Assembly: GCA_038521625.1 (NCBI GenBank)
Contig: JBCBKP010000005.1
Coordinates: 1 to 64,000 of the forward strand
Direction: 5' to 3'
From: JBCBKP01 sp038521625
Lineage (GTDB): Bacteria > Planctomycetota > Phycisphaerae > Phycisphaerales > UBA1924
DNA: 64,000 bases
Positions 7,684 to 21,022 of this stretch are shown piece by piece (within the stretch, counting starts at the first letter, position 1; each line of letters starts with the position of its first letter). The notes under the pieces are model-generated. The model had not been told where the DNA came from. It was given only the letters and a program-made list of their open reading frames with translations, and ran no database searches. A program made the position numbers and the translations under genes.

Positions 7684-8880
7684 TCAGGCCCGGGCGGTGT
7701 CGACCTCGCGGCCCGCGACGAACACGCGACGGACGGGGTTGGAACCGAACTCGAACGCGAGGTCGCGCTCGTCGGTGTGATCGAGGACGATGAGGTCCGC
7801 TCGGGCGCCGACGCGGATCACGCCCCGGTCACCGAACCCGAGCAGCTCGGCGGGGGCGCGCGTGGCGGCGTCGATCGCTTCCGAGGGCGCAAGGCCGTTC
7901 TTGCGGCAGGCGAGCGCAATTGTCATCGGCATCGACGGGCACGGCGCGGAGCCCGTGTTCCGGTTGGTCGCGATCGCGACGCGCCCGCCGGCGTCGAGCA
8001 GCGCGCGGGCGTCGGCGTAGCGATCGTCGAGGTGCAGGCCGGCGCACGGAAGGACGACGCCAAACGCGCCGCTCTCGGCGAGAACGCGGAGGTCTTCGGG
8101 CGTCGAGGCTTCGAGGTGATCGACGCTGCGGGCGCCGAGCCGGACGGCCTCGCCGATCATGCCGAGGCTGTTGAACTGGTCGGCGTGGACCCGGACCGGG
8201 TGCCCGAGCTCGATCGCCTTCTCGAACAGGCGGACGCAGTCGGCGACCGACCAAGCGCCGCGTTCGCAGTACGCGTCGACGGCGATGCCCGGGTAACGCT
8301 CCGACACGGCGGGGAGGGTCTCGCGGATGGTCCGCTCGATGAAGTTCGGCTGGTCGGGATCGATCGCGTGGCCGAGCAGGGCGGTCGGGACGATCGTGCC
8401 GGCCCAGCGCTCGGCGGCGTCGGCGATGGCGTCGAGCATCTTGAGCTCGGTCTGTGTGTCGAGGCCGTAGCCGGACTTGATCTCGATGGTGGTGGTGCCG
8501 TGGCGGAGCGCGGTGTCGAGGCGGGCGAGCAGGTCTTCGGTCAGCCGGACGGCGGGGGCCTCGCGGACGGCGCGCACGGTCGACATGATGCCGCCGCCGG
8601 CCTCGAGCAGCTCGAGATACGACGCGCCGGCGAGCTTGGCCTGCCACTCGTCGAGGCGCGAGCCGGCCCAGCAGGCGTGGGTGTGGCAGTCGACGAAGCC
8701 GGGCATGACGATGCGGCCGCGGGCTTCGATGACGCGCGCGTTGGCCCCGCCGGGGTCCTCGTCGAGGTCGGTCCCGATCGCGGCGATCGTGCCGTCGCGT
8801 GTGAGCACGTCGGCATGCTCAAGAACGCCGGTCTCGGTCATGGTCGCGACGCGGGCGTCGCGGATGAGCAGGGGGGTCAC
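7684..8880 (-). CDS. hutI: Imidazolonepropionase
   Basis: HutI opens the imidazolone ring to N-formimino-L-glutamate, the third step of histidine breakdown. The protein has 398 residues. It is an amidohydrolase barrel with the metal pair H-T-H in C-H-T-H-A-C-W-A-G-S-R, the central G-H-P-V-R-V-H-A-D-Q-F, and a C-terminal beta-sandwich closing with L-I-V-L-D-H-T-D. The chosen GTG start at 8880 overlaps the hutG stop as GTGA, a coupling arrangement. The frame is open far upstream, but that portion is antisense or out-of-frame shadow of hutG and hutU. An internal ATG 13 codons later would remove the first beta strand and is less likely. Confidence 0.93.
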   Translation of the reverse strand: MTPLLIRDARVATMTETGVLEHADVLTRDGTIAAIGTDLDEDPGGANARVIEARGRIVMPGFVDCHTHACWAGSRLDEWQAKLAGASYLELLEAGGGIMSTVRAVREAPAVRLTEDLLARLDTALRHGTTTIEIKSGYGLDTQTELKMLDAIADAAERWAGTIVPTALLGHAIDPDQPNFIERTIRETLPAVSERYPGIAVDAYCERGAWSVADCVRLFEKAIELGHPVRVHADQFNSLGMIGEAVRLGARSVDHLEASTPEDLRVLAESGAFGVVLPCAGLHLDDRYADARALLDAGGRVAIATNRNTGSAPCPSMPMTIALACRKNGLAPSEAIDAATRAPAELLGFGDRGVIRVGARADLIVLDHTDERDLAFEFGSNPVRRVFVAGREVDTARA

Positions 8881-9779
8881 GGGCGGCGCTCCGCCACGCC
8901 CGCGAGGAACTCGGCGAAGATCCGGACCGCGAGTCGGGCCGTGCGTCCCACGCCGTTGTCGGGATCGTTCTGGGGCTCGTCGTGCGGGGGGCAGAGCTCC
9001 ATGATGTCGAAGCAGCGGACGCGCGGGCATCGGCCGGCGGTCCTTGCCCAGCGGCAGGCGAGCCCGCTGGACCAGCCGCAGGGGTTCGGAGCGCTGACAC
9101 CGGGGGCGTGGGCCTGGTCGATGACGTCGAGGTCGAAGCTGACGAAGAGCTCGCCGTCGGGCCACTGGTCGTCGGGGCCGAAGGGGTCGGCGCGCCCGCC
9201 GTGGGCGTTGAACCAGCGGAGGTGCTCGGCGGAGGTTGCGAAGCGGTCGAGACCGTGGACGTGGAGCTCGCGCGCGAAGCCGCCCTCGATCAGGCGGTGG
9301 AAGGGCATGCCCGAGCCCTCCTCGGTGCGGACGTCGAGATGGGCGTCGAAGTAGACGCCGACCATGGGCTCGTCGAGCTGCTGCGCGATGGCTCGGACGA
9401 AGGGGAACGTCAGGTCGTGGCCACCGCCGATCATGACCGGGAGGAGGCCGGCGCCGGCGAGCGCCGCGGTGGCTTCCGTGACGCGCTCGTGGGTGTCGGC
9501 GAGGGAGCCGGCGCGGTGGACGTCGCCGGCGTCGAAGACGCGCGGCAGGGGGCCGCCGGCGCAGTCGGCGGCGTAGCCGCGGATCATGGCCTCGCGGAAG
9601 GCGATGGGACCCTCGACGGCGCCGGGGCGTCCGGCGTTGAGCCGCACGCCGGTGTCGTCGGGGACGCCGAGGAGGGCGACCCGGCAGCCCTCGCTGGACT
9701 CGGCCTCGATCGTCGCGGCGAGCGAGCCGGGCTTGGCGGCGCGGTAGGCGATCGTGGGTGTGGCGTGGGGGATGTTCAC
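8877..9779 (-). CDS. hutG: Arginase-family formimidoylglutamase
   Basis: The likely reaction is hydrolysis of N-formimino-L-glutamate to glutamate and formamide, the last step of this hut variant. The 300 residues belong to the ureohydrolase (arginase) fold. G-G-G-H-D-L-T, Y-F-D-A-H-L-D-V-R and S-F-D-L-D-V-I-D-Q-A-H-A-P-G-V-S-A carry the binuclear manganese ligands. It could be an agmatinase-like enzyme by sequence alone. The assignment to formiminoglutamate comes from its position between hutU and hutI and from the overlap with hutI. Confidence 0.87.
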   Translation of the reverse strand: MNIPHATPTIAYRAAKPGSLAATIEAESSEGCRVALLGVPDDTGVRLNAGRPGAVEGPIAFREAMIRGYAADCAGGPLPRVFDAGDVHRAGSLADTHERVTEATAALAGAGLLPVMIGGGHDLTFPFVRAIAQQLDEPMVGVYFDAHLDVRTEEGSGMPFHRLIEGGFARELHVHGLDRFATSAEHLRWFNAHGGRADPFGPDDQWPDGELFVSFDLDVIDQAHAPGVSAPNPCGWSSGLACRWARTAGRCPRVRCFDIMELCPPHDEPQNDPDNGVGRTARLAVRIFAEFLAGVAERRP

Positions 9780-9830
9780 GATCCCAGATTACCCGAAGGC
9801 GCTGGTTCAGCTCTGGGAATGGCCCCCGGT

Positions 9831-11570
<1,740 letters not shown>

Positions 11571-11717
11571 GTGCGCCCCCTTCGGACCCTGCGCGGACGA
11601 TCTCGCGCTCCGTCGCGCGTCCGCAATCCAATGGTCTACAGCGCGCCGCCGCCTTACACAAGCGGGAAAGCCTGGGACCCGCGACTCATGTCACAATTGG
11701 AAGCGGTCTCGGCGCCC

Positions 11718-13226
<1,509 letters not shown>

Positions 13227-13648
13227 GGCGAGACGCTACCCGGCGGTGCGTGGGCGTGGTCCGGGGTCTGGAATACCCCTCGGTCGGTCGGGTCCGACTG
13301 AGGGGCGAAGAGCGAAGAGGAGGGGCTTCCCTGCACCCACACATGTGATCACCTCTCTGCCGTGGCGGGCCATCGGTAGGGCGTGTGCCCCCGGGGTAGA
13401 TTTTGGGGGCATTCGGCTGGTGGAGCACAGGGGGAACCATCGGCAACTTCTGCGGGATTGGATCCGAGCGGGGATTCGGAGGACTCTTGAGGCGGTCGGA
13501 GGGAGGCTTGGCTCGGTGTCTGGGCGGGACGTGGTTGGCAGGTACCACGTCTGATGAATATAGATCGGTCTCTTTCGGCCGATGTCACCCTAACAGATCG
13601 AGCGGTGGGGGGCGCTCGGCCGTCTGATGGACCGGTTCGTGACGCTTG
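13227..13648. other. Gene-free stretch upstream of hutH
   Basis: No coding frame with protein-like composition is seen on either strand. Any hutH promoter should lie here, but no clear -35/-10 pair or operator palindrome was recognised. GC falls toward the right end, where the islet begins. Confidence 0.5.
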
Positions 13649-14037
13649 TCAGCGGCATCGCGCCCTCAGACGTGAAGCCCTGGATGATCTGGAACCGCGC
13701 ACGCCTGTAGACGCCTGGGTTCCCTCGGGCAACGGAGATGATCGGTGGATGGCCGCGCGGATGGATTCTGCTAGATCGGGCCAGGCGTCGATGACTTCAG
13801 CAAGCCTTGGGTTCTCGAAGCTCGGTTTAGCCCCGGTTGCTGGCTCTACTGCTGGTGCTCATTCGGTATGGCTCGTAACACCTTTGGATGTGAAAGGTTT
13901 AGGATCGGGCGTCCCGGTCGCGAAACCCGGTAGGCCCGTCAGGCCTTGGGGGTCGAGTCCCCCTCCCACGGCTGGGACCCTGCAGGTTCGGATCACTTGC
14001 TCACCGCTAGCCACCCGATTTGGGCGCTTTCGCGTAC
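13649..14037 (-). pseudogene. Remnant of a tyrosine-integrase C-terminal tail reading across a tRNA
   Basis: Read leftward, the frame 13858-13649 gives A-V-E-P-A-T-G, F-E-N-P-R-L-A-E-V-I-D-A-W-P-D-L-A-E-S-I and R-A-A-I-H-R before a TGA. The pattern 'R-L-x-x-V-I-x-A-W-P-x-L-x-x-x-I-R-A-A-I' is one I recall at the extreme C-terminus of planctomycete phage-type integrases whose genes run over a tRNA attachment site. Upstream lies the antisense of a tRNA-Ser 3' half (13914-13971). There the frame would read W-E-G-D-S-N-P if one missing base were restored, the usual peptide for an antisense T-arm. One frameshift and at least one internal stop show that it is dead. The catalytic domain is absent. 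Confidence 0.45.
13914..13971 (+). pseudogene. 3' half of a degenerate tRNA-Ser (CGA)
   Basis: Four parts line up. The anticodon arm is CCGGT, loop CGCGAAA and CCCGG (13914-13930). The long variable arm is AGGCC, CGTCA and GGCCT (13932-13946). The T stem is GGGGG/CCCCC around TCGAGT (13948-13963). The 3' acceptor strand is TCCCACG with discriminator G (13964-13971), as in serine tRNAs. Defects are U33 replaced by G, a mismatch closing the anticodon stem, and a T-loop of six instead of seven bases. No matching 5' acceptor or D arm lies upstream. This looks like an attachment-site remnant, not a working tRNA. Confidence 0.5.
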
Positions 14038-14283
14038 TTAACCCAGTAGCTTCTGGTAAGCTTCGGCAACGGCTTTGAGAAAGCCATCGAGATCGACCGT
14101 TCGGCAGATCATCGTCTGATCTACATCGAGGTCAGGGAACTCGATCTCGATAAAGTCGATTCCCTTCTCACGATTCAACTGGGCAACAAAGTCTCCGTTG
14201 AAGGAGATTTCAGCTACCAGGTACTCGTACTCTGGCGGGCTCGCGAGGAGAATCTCGAATCCACGACCGATCGGAACAGTCAT
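14038..14283 (-). CDS. Small protein, probable immunity partner of the adjacent toxin domain
   Basis: The protein has 81 residues, is acidic, and has no signal peptide or membrane segment. It begins M-T-V-P-I-G-R-G-F-E-I. The core Y-L-V-A-E-I-S-F-N-G-D-F-V-A-Q and E-I-E-F-P followed by V-D-L-D-G-F-L-K-A-V resembles small alpha/beta proteins found just after polymorphic-toxin genes. Its ATG directly abuts the TAA of the toxin-like gene with no spacer, the usual toxin-then-immunity order. GC content is clearly lower than in neighbouring genes, supporting acquisition. The immunity role is inferred from position, size and composition, not from a named family. Confidence 0.55.
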   Translation of the reverse strand: MTVPIGRGFEILLASPPEYEYLVAEISFNGDFVAQLNREKGIDFIEIEFPDLDVDQTMICRTVDLDGFLKAVAEAYQKLLG

Positions 14284-14805
14284 TTAGGGCTCCAAGAATC
14301 CCCCGAACTTGCCGCCGCTTTCGAACCTTACGCCTCGACCAGTTGCGATATCGTAGATGTCGCGACCCCCGAACCGATTCGGCACAATGCGTTGCGACGG
14401 ACTGCCCTGAATACCACGGAGTACCGATTCGGCCTGTGCATTTCTTGCAGCAGCAGTTCCGGCCGCCGATTTGGGGAATGCGCTGCCCGCTCGATCGCCG
14501 TGCTTCATCAAGGCACGTCCGGCTCTGGTCAGTCCGTTGCGATCCATCTCCTGACCAGCCTTCATCATCGATTTGAACGCTGCATCGGCATTCTTCAGCC
14601 GCCCTCCGCGAGCCACCGTTTTCGCAAAGAGACCGCTGAATCTCCCCGCGAATCTGGCGACCACTCCGGCACAGCGAGCAGCCGGAAAGGCAAACATGCT
14701 CATCTGGCCGAGAGCCTGGGCAGTCTGGATCGCATCGTCGTCGGGCTCGTGGCCTGGGCCGCGACGCCCGGCAACTCCCGCCGCCTCCGCGTCGACGTGA
14801 CCCAT
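14284..14805 (-). CDS. Orphan polymorphic-toxin C-terminal domain
   Basis: The 173-residue product has no signal peptide. Residues ~90-173 match by eye a toxin tail common at the ends of RHS and CdiA-like proteins: L-T-R-A-G-R-A-L-M-K-H-G-D-R, G-S-A-F-P, then N-R-F-G-G-R-D-I-Y, G-R-G-V-R-F and the final G-K-F-G-G-F-L-E-P. The first ~60 residues include an Ala-rich hydrophobic stretch like the linkers before such toxins. No RHS repeats, filamentous haemagglutinin repeats or secretion signal remain. The frame is open for ~45 codons upstream of the ATG, up to an AT-rich joint near 14910-14930. It is best read as a toxin module cut from its carrier. The activity is not established; a nuclease is plausible for this tail. 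Confidence 0.55.
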   Translation of the reverse strand: MGHVDAEAAGVAGRRGPGHEPDDDAIQTAQALGQMSMFAFPAARCAGVVARFAGRFSGLFAKTVARGGRLKNADAAFKSMMKAGQEMDRNGLTRAGRALMKHGDRAGSAFPKSAAGTAAARNAQAESVLRGIQGSPSQRIVPNRFGGRDIYDIATGRGVRFESGGKFGGFLEP

Positions 14806-14924
14806 GCTGTTCGGGTGACGGACCAGAAACCGGCGGAAGAACCGTTGGTGATCCCGGCACGTTCCACAACTCGTGCCCCCCGCCGGGGTTCTGGCACCGA
14901 TAAGGACCGATAATATATATTCTG

Positions 14925-15926
14925 TTGTATACGGTCTCCTCCGGCCACACGAACGGGCGAGGGATCTCGCTCGGTGCGAACTCGGTCGTTGAGTCGTGCG
15001 TGACGGACAGCAACGGCGACCGAGGCATCAGCGTCGGCGATGATTCGGTCGTGAACGAGTCGTCGGCGCGCGGGAACACGAACTGGGGCATCGTGACCGG
15101 CCGCGGCTCTTCGATCAGCGGGTCGACGGCGTCGGGGACGCAGCGCGGGAGCTCGGGCGACGGCGTCGGGATCTTCCTCGGCGCGTACGCGACGGCGCGG
15201 GGCTGCACGGCACGCAACAACGTCAACGTGGGGATCGAGGCGTCTGTGACGGGCGGGGTCGCGATCGACGGGTGCACGGCCGCGAGCAACGGGTCGACGG
15301 GCATGGCGGTCGGGAACGGCGGCATGATCCGGAACAGCATCGCGCGGAGCAACGGCTTCCAGGGGATCTCCCTCGGCGGCTCGTCGGTGGCGGTCGGCTG
15401 CGTGGCGTCGCTGAACGACGACGACGGCTTCGCGATCGCGACCGGGGCGACCGCCCGGGATTGCAGCTCGGACAACAACGGGCGGGTGAACACGGCCGAC
15501 GGCTTCGATATCGCGGAGGCCGGGGTCGTGCTGGACAGCACCTCGACGGACAACTCGGGGGATGGGTTCAACCTGACGACCGGCGCGACCGTGCGCGGGA
15601 GTCTCGCCCACAGCAACGACGACAACGGGTTCGAGCTGGCGTCCGGGTGCGTCGTGTCGCATAACAACAGCGCGGAGAACGGCAACCACGGGTTCTCGGC
15701 GACCGGGACCGGGTCGAGGATCATGGACAACATCGCGCGCTCGAACTCCGGTTATGGGTTCTTCATCCCGTTGATCGGCTCGGGCTTCCATCTCGTCGGG
15801 CGCAACAACACCCAGTCGGACAACTACAACTCCGACCCGGGCGGCAACTACCACGGGGAGATCCAGAACGGGATCCCGCCGAGCAACCCGCTCTCGGACG
15901 ATCCGTTCGTCAACGTGGATGCCTGA
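14925..15926 (+). pseudogene. Right-handed parallel beta-helix protein lacking its N-terminus
   Basis: About 333 residues of short repeats such as G-I-S-L-G-A-N-S-V-V-E-S-C, G-I-S-V-G-D-D-S-V-V and G-F-E-L-A-S-G-C-V-V-S-H-N-N make 12 or so rungs of a pectate-lyase-like helix. The end, D-P-F-V-N-V-D-A, is the usual C-terminus of a secreted planctomycete family. Those proteins normally begin with a signal peptide and about 100 residues before the first rung. Here the frame starts mid-rung at a TTG (14925), with a TAA at 14901 and only AT-rich sequence upstream. No ribosome-binding site or signal peptide is present. The 5' part was probably lost when the toxin islet joined at this point. Confidence 0.6.
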
Positions 15927-15945
15927 GCGGCGGTAGGCTCGCGCG

Positions 15946-16809
15946 ATGATCCAGGCCTGGTTCGTCGTATACGCGGTCATCACCGGCGCCCTGCTGCTGG
16001 CGGCGTTCGGGCTGCAGGTGGTCTGCAGGCTCGGTCTTCGGGGCATCGGCGAGTGGTTCGGCCGGGCGCCGGGGCTGGACCTGTGGATCGCGTACTTCAC
16101 GATCGCGCCCATGATCGGCGGGCCGATCGCTCTGGCGCAGACGACGGCGGACGGCGGCGTGCCGGTCTGGCTGCGTGCGCTCCTGGGATTCGTCGCCGGC
16201 GCGTTGGCGATGGCGACGGCGCTGGTGGTCTGGTGCCGGGTGCACGAGCTGATGAACCGGCGGCACGTGCGGGGCCCGCGGATCGTGCGGCATCTGAACA
16301 AGGCCGTGGGCCCGCTGAACAACCACTTCGCGCTGTGGTGGACGACGATCGCGCTGCCGACGTTTGCCTCGATCCGGATCGCGCAGATCGTCGTCTACCC
16401 GGTGCTGACTTGGACGATCCGGCTGCCGAAGTACAAGACGGGCGAGTGGGTGAACGTCAGCCGTTACAAGTTCGAGGGGCTGGTCGGGCACGACCTGGTG
16501 TGGTGCCTGTACTGCGACTGGATGACGGGGCTTTGGTCGCTCGGCTCGGAGATGCTGCGGAATCTCGAGAGCTTCTGGTGCCCGATCCGGTTCTATCCGG
16601 ACAAGAAGTGCGAGAACTGCGTTCTCGATTTCCCGGACATCGACGGCGGCTGGGTCCCGGCGGATGGCTCGATGGCGGACGTGGTCGGCGTGCTCGAGGA
16701 GAAGGTGCCGGGGCCGGGCGGGGAGAACCCGTGGTTCGGGCACCCGGCGCGGCTGACGGTCGAGGGTGAGTCGCCGGTTGTGCCGCGTGAATCTGCTGAT
16801 CGTGCCTGA
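15946..16809 (+). CDS. Conserved-looking membrane protein with Trp/Cys motif
   Basis: This 287-residue protein belongs to no family I can name. Hydrophobic segments near residues 3-27, 45-65, 80-105 and 125-150 suggest four membrane spans. The C-terminal third is soluble and begins with W-C-L-Y-C-D-W-M-T-G-L-W-S-L, continuing with W-C-P-I-R-F-Y and K-K-C-E-N-C. Five cysteines in about 40 residues, next to conserved tryptophans, look like a metal or redox site. It starts 19 bases after the beta-helix stop and is followed, 70 bases on, by a PepSY-TM gene and then a cupin. A role in metal or redox handling at the inner membrane is an inference from that context. Confidence 0.7.
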   Translation: MIQAWFVVYAVITGALLLAAFGLQVVCRLGLRGIGEWFGRAPGLDLWIAYFTIAPMIGGPIALAQTTADGGVPVWLRALLGFVAGALAMATALVVWCRVHELMNRRHVRGPRIVRHLNKAVGPLNNHFALWWTTIALPTFASIRIAQIVVYPVLTWTIRLPKYKTGEWVNVSRYKFEGLVGHDLVWCLYCDWMTGLWSLGSEMLRNLESFWCPIRFYPDKKCENCVLDFPDIDGGWVPADGSMADVVGVLEEKVPGPGGENPWFGHPARLTVEGESPVVPRESADRA

Positions 16810-16879
16810 GATGACATCGGTTTGGTGCCCCACTACGCTGCCGCTTCGGTATTGAGACTCAGTCGCAACGGGAGAGGCC

Positions 16880-17818
16880 GTGTCCGATTCCCCCCCACCG
16901 CAGCGATCGGCCGTTCAGAGCGTCGATGAGCCGCTCGCGCAGCAGCGCCGGCGAAGGCGCAAGCGGTACAACAACGGCGTCAAGGTCTTCCGGCGTGTGC
17001 ACATGTACTTCGGGCTGGTGCTGACGCCGTTCGTGCTGCTGTACGGCGTGACGGCGCTGCTGTTCAACCATCCGTCGTGGCTGAGCACGACCGAGATCGA
17101 GATGATCGATTCGGCGGAGCTCGGGTTCGATGGGCTCGGCGATCCGGGCGCGGCTGCGGCTCATGCGATCGAGGTGCTGAACGAAGCGAGCGACCGGGAG
17201 ATCGTGCTGGATCCGTCGCGCGAGGTGTCGTTCACCGGGACGATCGTCATCGACGCCAGAACGGAGTCGGGGAGTGCGCGGTACCGGGTCCCGGCGGATG
17301 GCGGGCCGGCGCAGATCGGCAGGACGGTCTCGGCGTCGGGCGGGCGGTCGCTCGAGATCGAGGAGATCGAGCCGGAGCCGGGCGCGGCCGCGGAGGTTGG
17401 CTCGCTCATCCGTGGTGTCGCCGGGCACGCGGGCGTTCGGCGGCTGAACGTTCGGTCGGTTCCGGACGTGGAGTTCGGGGCGCTGGTCGACGGCGAGCCC
17501 TGGGTGGTCTCGGTGGACGCGCGGGACGGCGAGGTATCGGCGCGTCCGGTGGATCAGCCGAGCCGGCCGCTGAGCATCCGCGGGTATGTGCTCCGTCTGC
17601 ACACGGCGCACACCTATCCGGACGAGGCATCGACGCGGTGGGTCTGGGCGGTGATCGTCGATGTGATCGGCGTGCTGATGATCTTCTGGGCGCTGTCGGG
17701 CTTGATCATGTGGTGGCAGATGAAGCCGATGCGGCGCTGGGGGGCGGTCGCGACGGGCGGCGGTCTGGTGCTCGCGGGCGTGCTGGGCTACGCGATGTTC
17801 CGGGCGATCTTCTTCTGA
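16880..17818 (+). CDS. PepSY-associated membrane protein
   Basis: The protein has 312 residues and starts at a GTG. An Arg-rich cytoplasmic lead (Q-Q-R-R-R-R-R-K-R) precedes a first membrane span, F-R-R-V-H-M-Y-F-G-L-V-L-T-P-F, which is the classic start of PepSY_TM proteins. The large periplasmic region (about residues 70-240) includes W-V-V-S-V-D-A-R-D-G-E-V, a PepSY strand. R-L-H-T-A-H-T-Y precedes the last two spans (about residues 250-312) with L-S-G-L-I-M-W-W-Q. Relatives take part in iron-siderophore reduction or modulate peptidases. The single PepSY-like repeat and short length make this a minimal member. The substrate cannot be told. Confidence 0.8.
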   Translation: MSDSPPPQRSAVQSVDEPLAQQRRRRRKRYNNGVKVFRRVHMYFGLVLTPFVLLYGVTALLFNHPSWLSTTEIEMIDSAELGFDGLGDPGAAAAHAIEVLNEASDREIVLDPSREVSFTGTIVIDARTESGSARYRVPADGGPAQIGRTVSASGGRSLEIEEIEPEPGAAAEVGSLIRGVAGHAGVRRLNVRSVPDVEFGALVDGEPWVVSVDARDGEVSARPVDQPSRPLSIRGYVLRLHTAHTYPDEASTRWVWAVIVDVIGVLMIFWALSGLIMWWQMKPMRRWGAVATGGGLVLAGVLGYAMFRAIFF

Positions 17819-17887
17819 GCGCTCTGTCGCGGCCCGCCGGCCGCGAGCTCGCCTGTGGCCCCCGCGCGTCCGCTCTAGACTGCGGCG

Positions 17888-18277
17888 ATGGCCGGGAACG
17901 ATCTCGAGAAGTCCGTGCATCTGCGCGAGAAGCTGGGTCTGTTCGAGAAGACCTGGACGCCGCACATCATCGCGGAGCTGAACGGGCAGCGGGTGAAGCT
18001 CGCGAAGCTGCGGGGCGAGCTCTGCTGGCACAGCCACGCGGACGAGGACGAGCTGTTCTTTGTGGTCGAGGGCTCGCTGACGATGCAGATGCGGGATGGA
18101 TCGCGGGAATGGTCGGTCGAGATCGGTCCCGGCGAGTTGTTCGTGGTGCCGCGGGGTCTGGAGCACAACCCGGTGTCGCCGGGGGGCGCGAGCGTGATGC
18201 TGTTCGAGCCTGCTGAGACGAGGCACACGGGCGAGGTGGAGCACGAGCGGACGGTGCGCGAGCAGGGGTGGGTCTAG
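17888..18277 (+). CDS. Single-domain cupin protein
   Basis: The protein has 129 residues. The first cupin motif is W-H-S-H-A-D-E-D-E-L-F-F-V-V-E-G, giving His, His and Glu ligands. The second is P-G-E-L-F-V-V-P-R-G-L-E-H-N-P-V, supplying the last His. All four metal ligands are present, so the barrel should bind a divalent metal. There is no signal peptide, so it is cytoplasmic. Members of this group are often annotated as mannose-6-phosphate-isomerase-like without that activity. It follows the PepSY gene by 69 bases and precedes the next gene by four bases. Confidence 0.85.
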   Translation: MAGNDLEKSVHLREKLGLFEKTWTPHIIAELNGQRVKLAKLRGELCWHSHADEDELFFVVEGSLTMQMRDGSREWSVEIGPGELFVVPRGLEHNPVSPGGASVMLFEPAETRHTGEVEHERTVREQGWV

Positions 18278-18281
18278 AGGT

Positions 18282-19158
18282 ATGCGGCTGGTTGACGAGG
18301 ACGAACGTGACTACTGCCGTCGTCGCGGCGTCGATCCAGACGATATCCGTGGGATATTCGATGGTCTCGAGCGGATGTCGTCCGAGAGTCGTGAGCTTGT
18401 CCTAGTCAAACTCGTCGTCGAGGCCGGCGATGAACGCTACGCCGAGCGGCTGCGCGCGCTGGCCAGCGGCTCGCTCGACGATGGGAGCAAGTACCAGGCT
18501 CTGCGGCTTCTCGACTCGATCGTTGGCGCGGAGGTGATGCCGCTCTGCCGCGAGCTTGCGAGCTCGCCCGATGTTCGTTGGAAGACTGCGCTTCTCGACT
18601 TCATTGGCCCCCGTGGAACTGTCGATGATGCTGTGTTGGCGATCGAGCTCGCGAAGCGGCACCTCACCGGACGCACCGTGGACTGGGGTGGGCGCGGGAC
18701 GCCGGTCATTCAGACGATGAACCTGCTGGACCGGGTCGCCGGCGGAACCCCGGAGCGAGATGACTTCGTGGTATGGCTCGGCCGGCGCTGGGCGTCTCTC
18801 TCGCTGGACGAGCAGCAGTGCCTGCGGTCGATTCGGCCAGCGATTCGTCATGCGCCGGCCGTCGTTGGAGTGATCGGATCCGATTCGGGGCTGGCCGCCG
18901 AGGCGGTCGATGCGTTCGGGAAGAACTTTGATTCCGCTGCCTGGGAGCATCTCCCCAAGTTGGAGCGGGAGGGCATCCTGAGCGTGGACGCGGTTCTCGC
19001 CCTGGACGCCGACGCGAGCCGGGCGGCCCATCGGCTGCAACCGCCGGGCTTGGCGATACCTGTCCTCCGTCTCAAGAAGCTGACCAAGCGATCCGCGGTC
19101 GATCGTGCGAGATGGCTATCCGAGGCTTTTCGGGCGATCGAACGGCTGCCGCATCTGT

Positions 19159-19181
<23 letters not shown>
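18282..19181 (+). CDS. Hypothetical helical-repeat protein
   Basis: This 299-residue, largely alpha-helical protein has no signal peptide. Repeated helix pairs such as L-V-L-V-K-L-V-V-E-A-G-D-E-R and Y-Q-A-L-R-L-L-D-S-I-V-G-A-E-V-M suggest HEAT-like repeats in the first half, a scaffold fold. I recognise no catalytic motif. It begins four bases after the cupin stop, so it is probably cotranscribed. Its 3' end overlaps the convergent proS gene by 23 bases, which means the two transcripts must terminate inside each other. Confidence 0.65.
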
Positions 19182-20988
<1,807 letters not shown>

Positions 20989-21022
20989 GGCCGGCGAGTG
21001 TAGGGATCGCCGGCGAGGGCGC

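Noticed and set aside
4784..7780. 998-codon plus-strand open frame
   Set aside because: It is the antisense shadow of map, trpA and the NeuD-like gene in high-GC DNA; the composition is Asp/Arg/Ala-rich and not protein-like.
13860..13975. A functional tRNA-Ser
   Set aside because: The 5' acceptor strand and D arm are missing, U33 is changed and the T-loop is one base short.
13554..14078. 174-codon plus-strand frame in the islet
   Set aside because: It has no ribosome site, no family resemblance, and runs over the tRNA-Ser remnant and the 3' end of the immunity-like gene.
14210..15733. 507-codon minus-strand frame opposite the beta-helix gene
   Set aside because: It is the antisense of a repetitive gene and crosses both islet genes out of frame.
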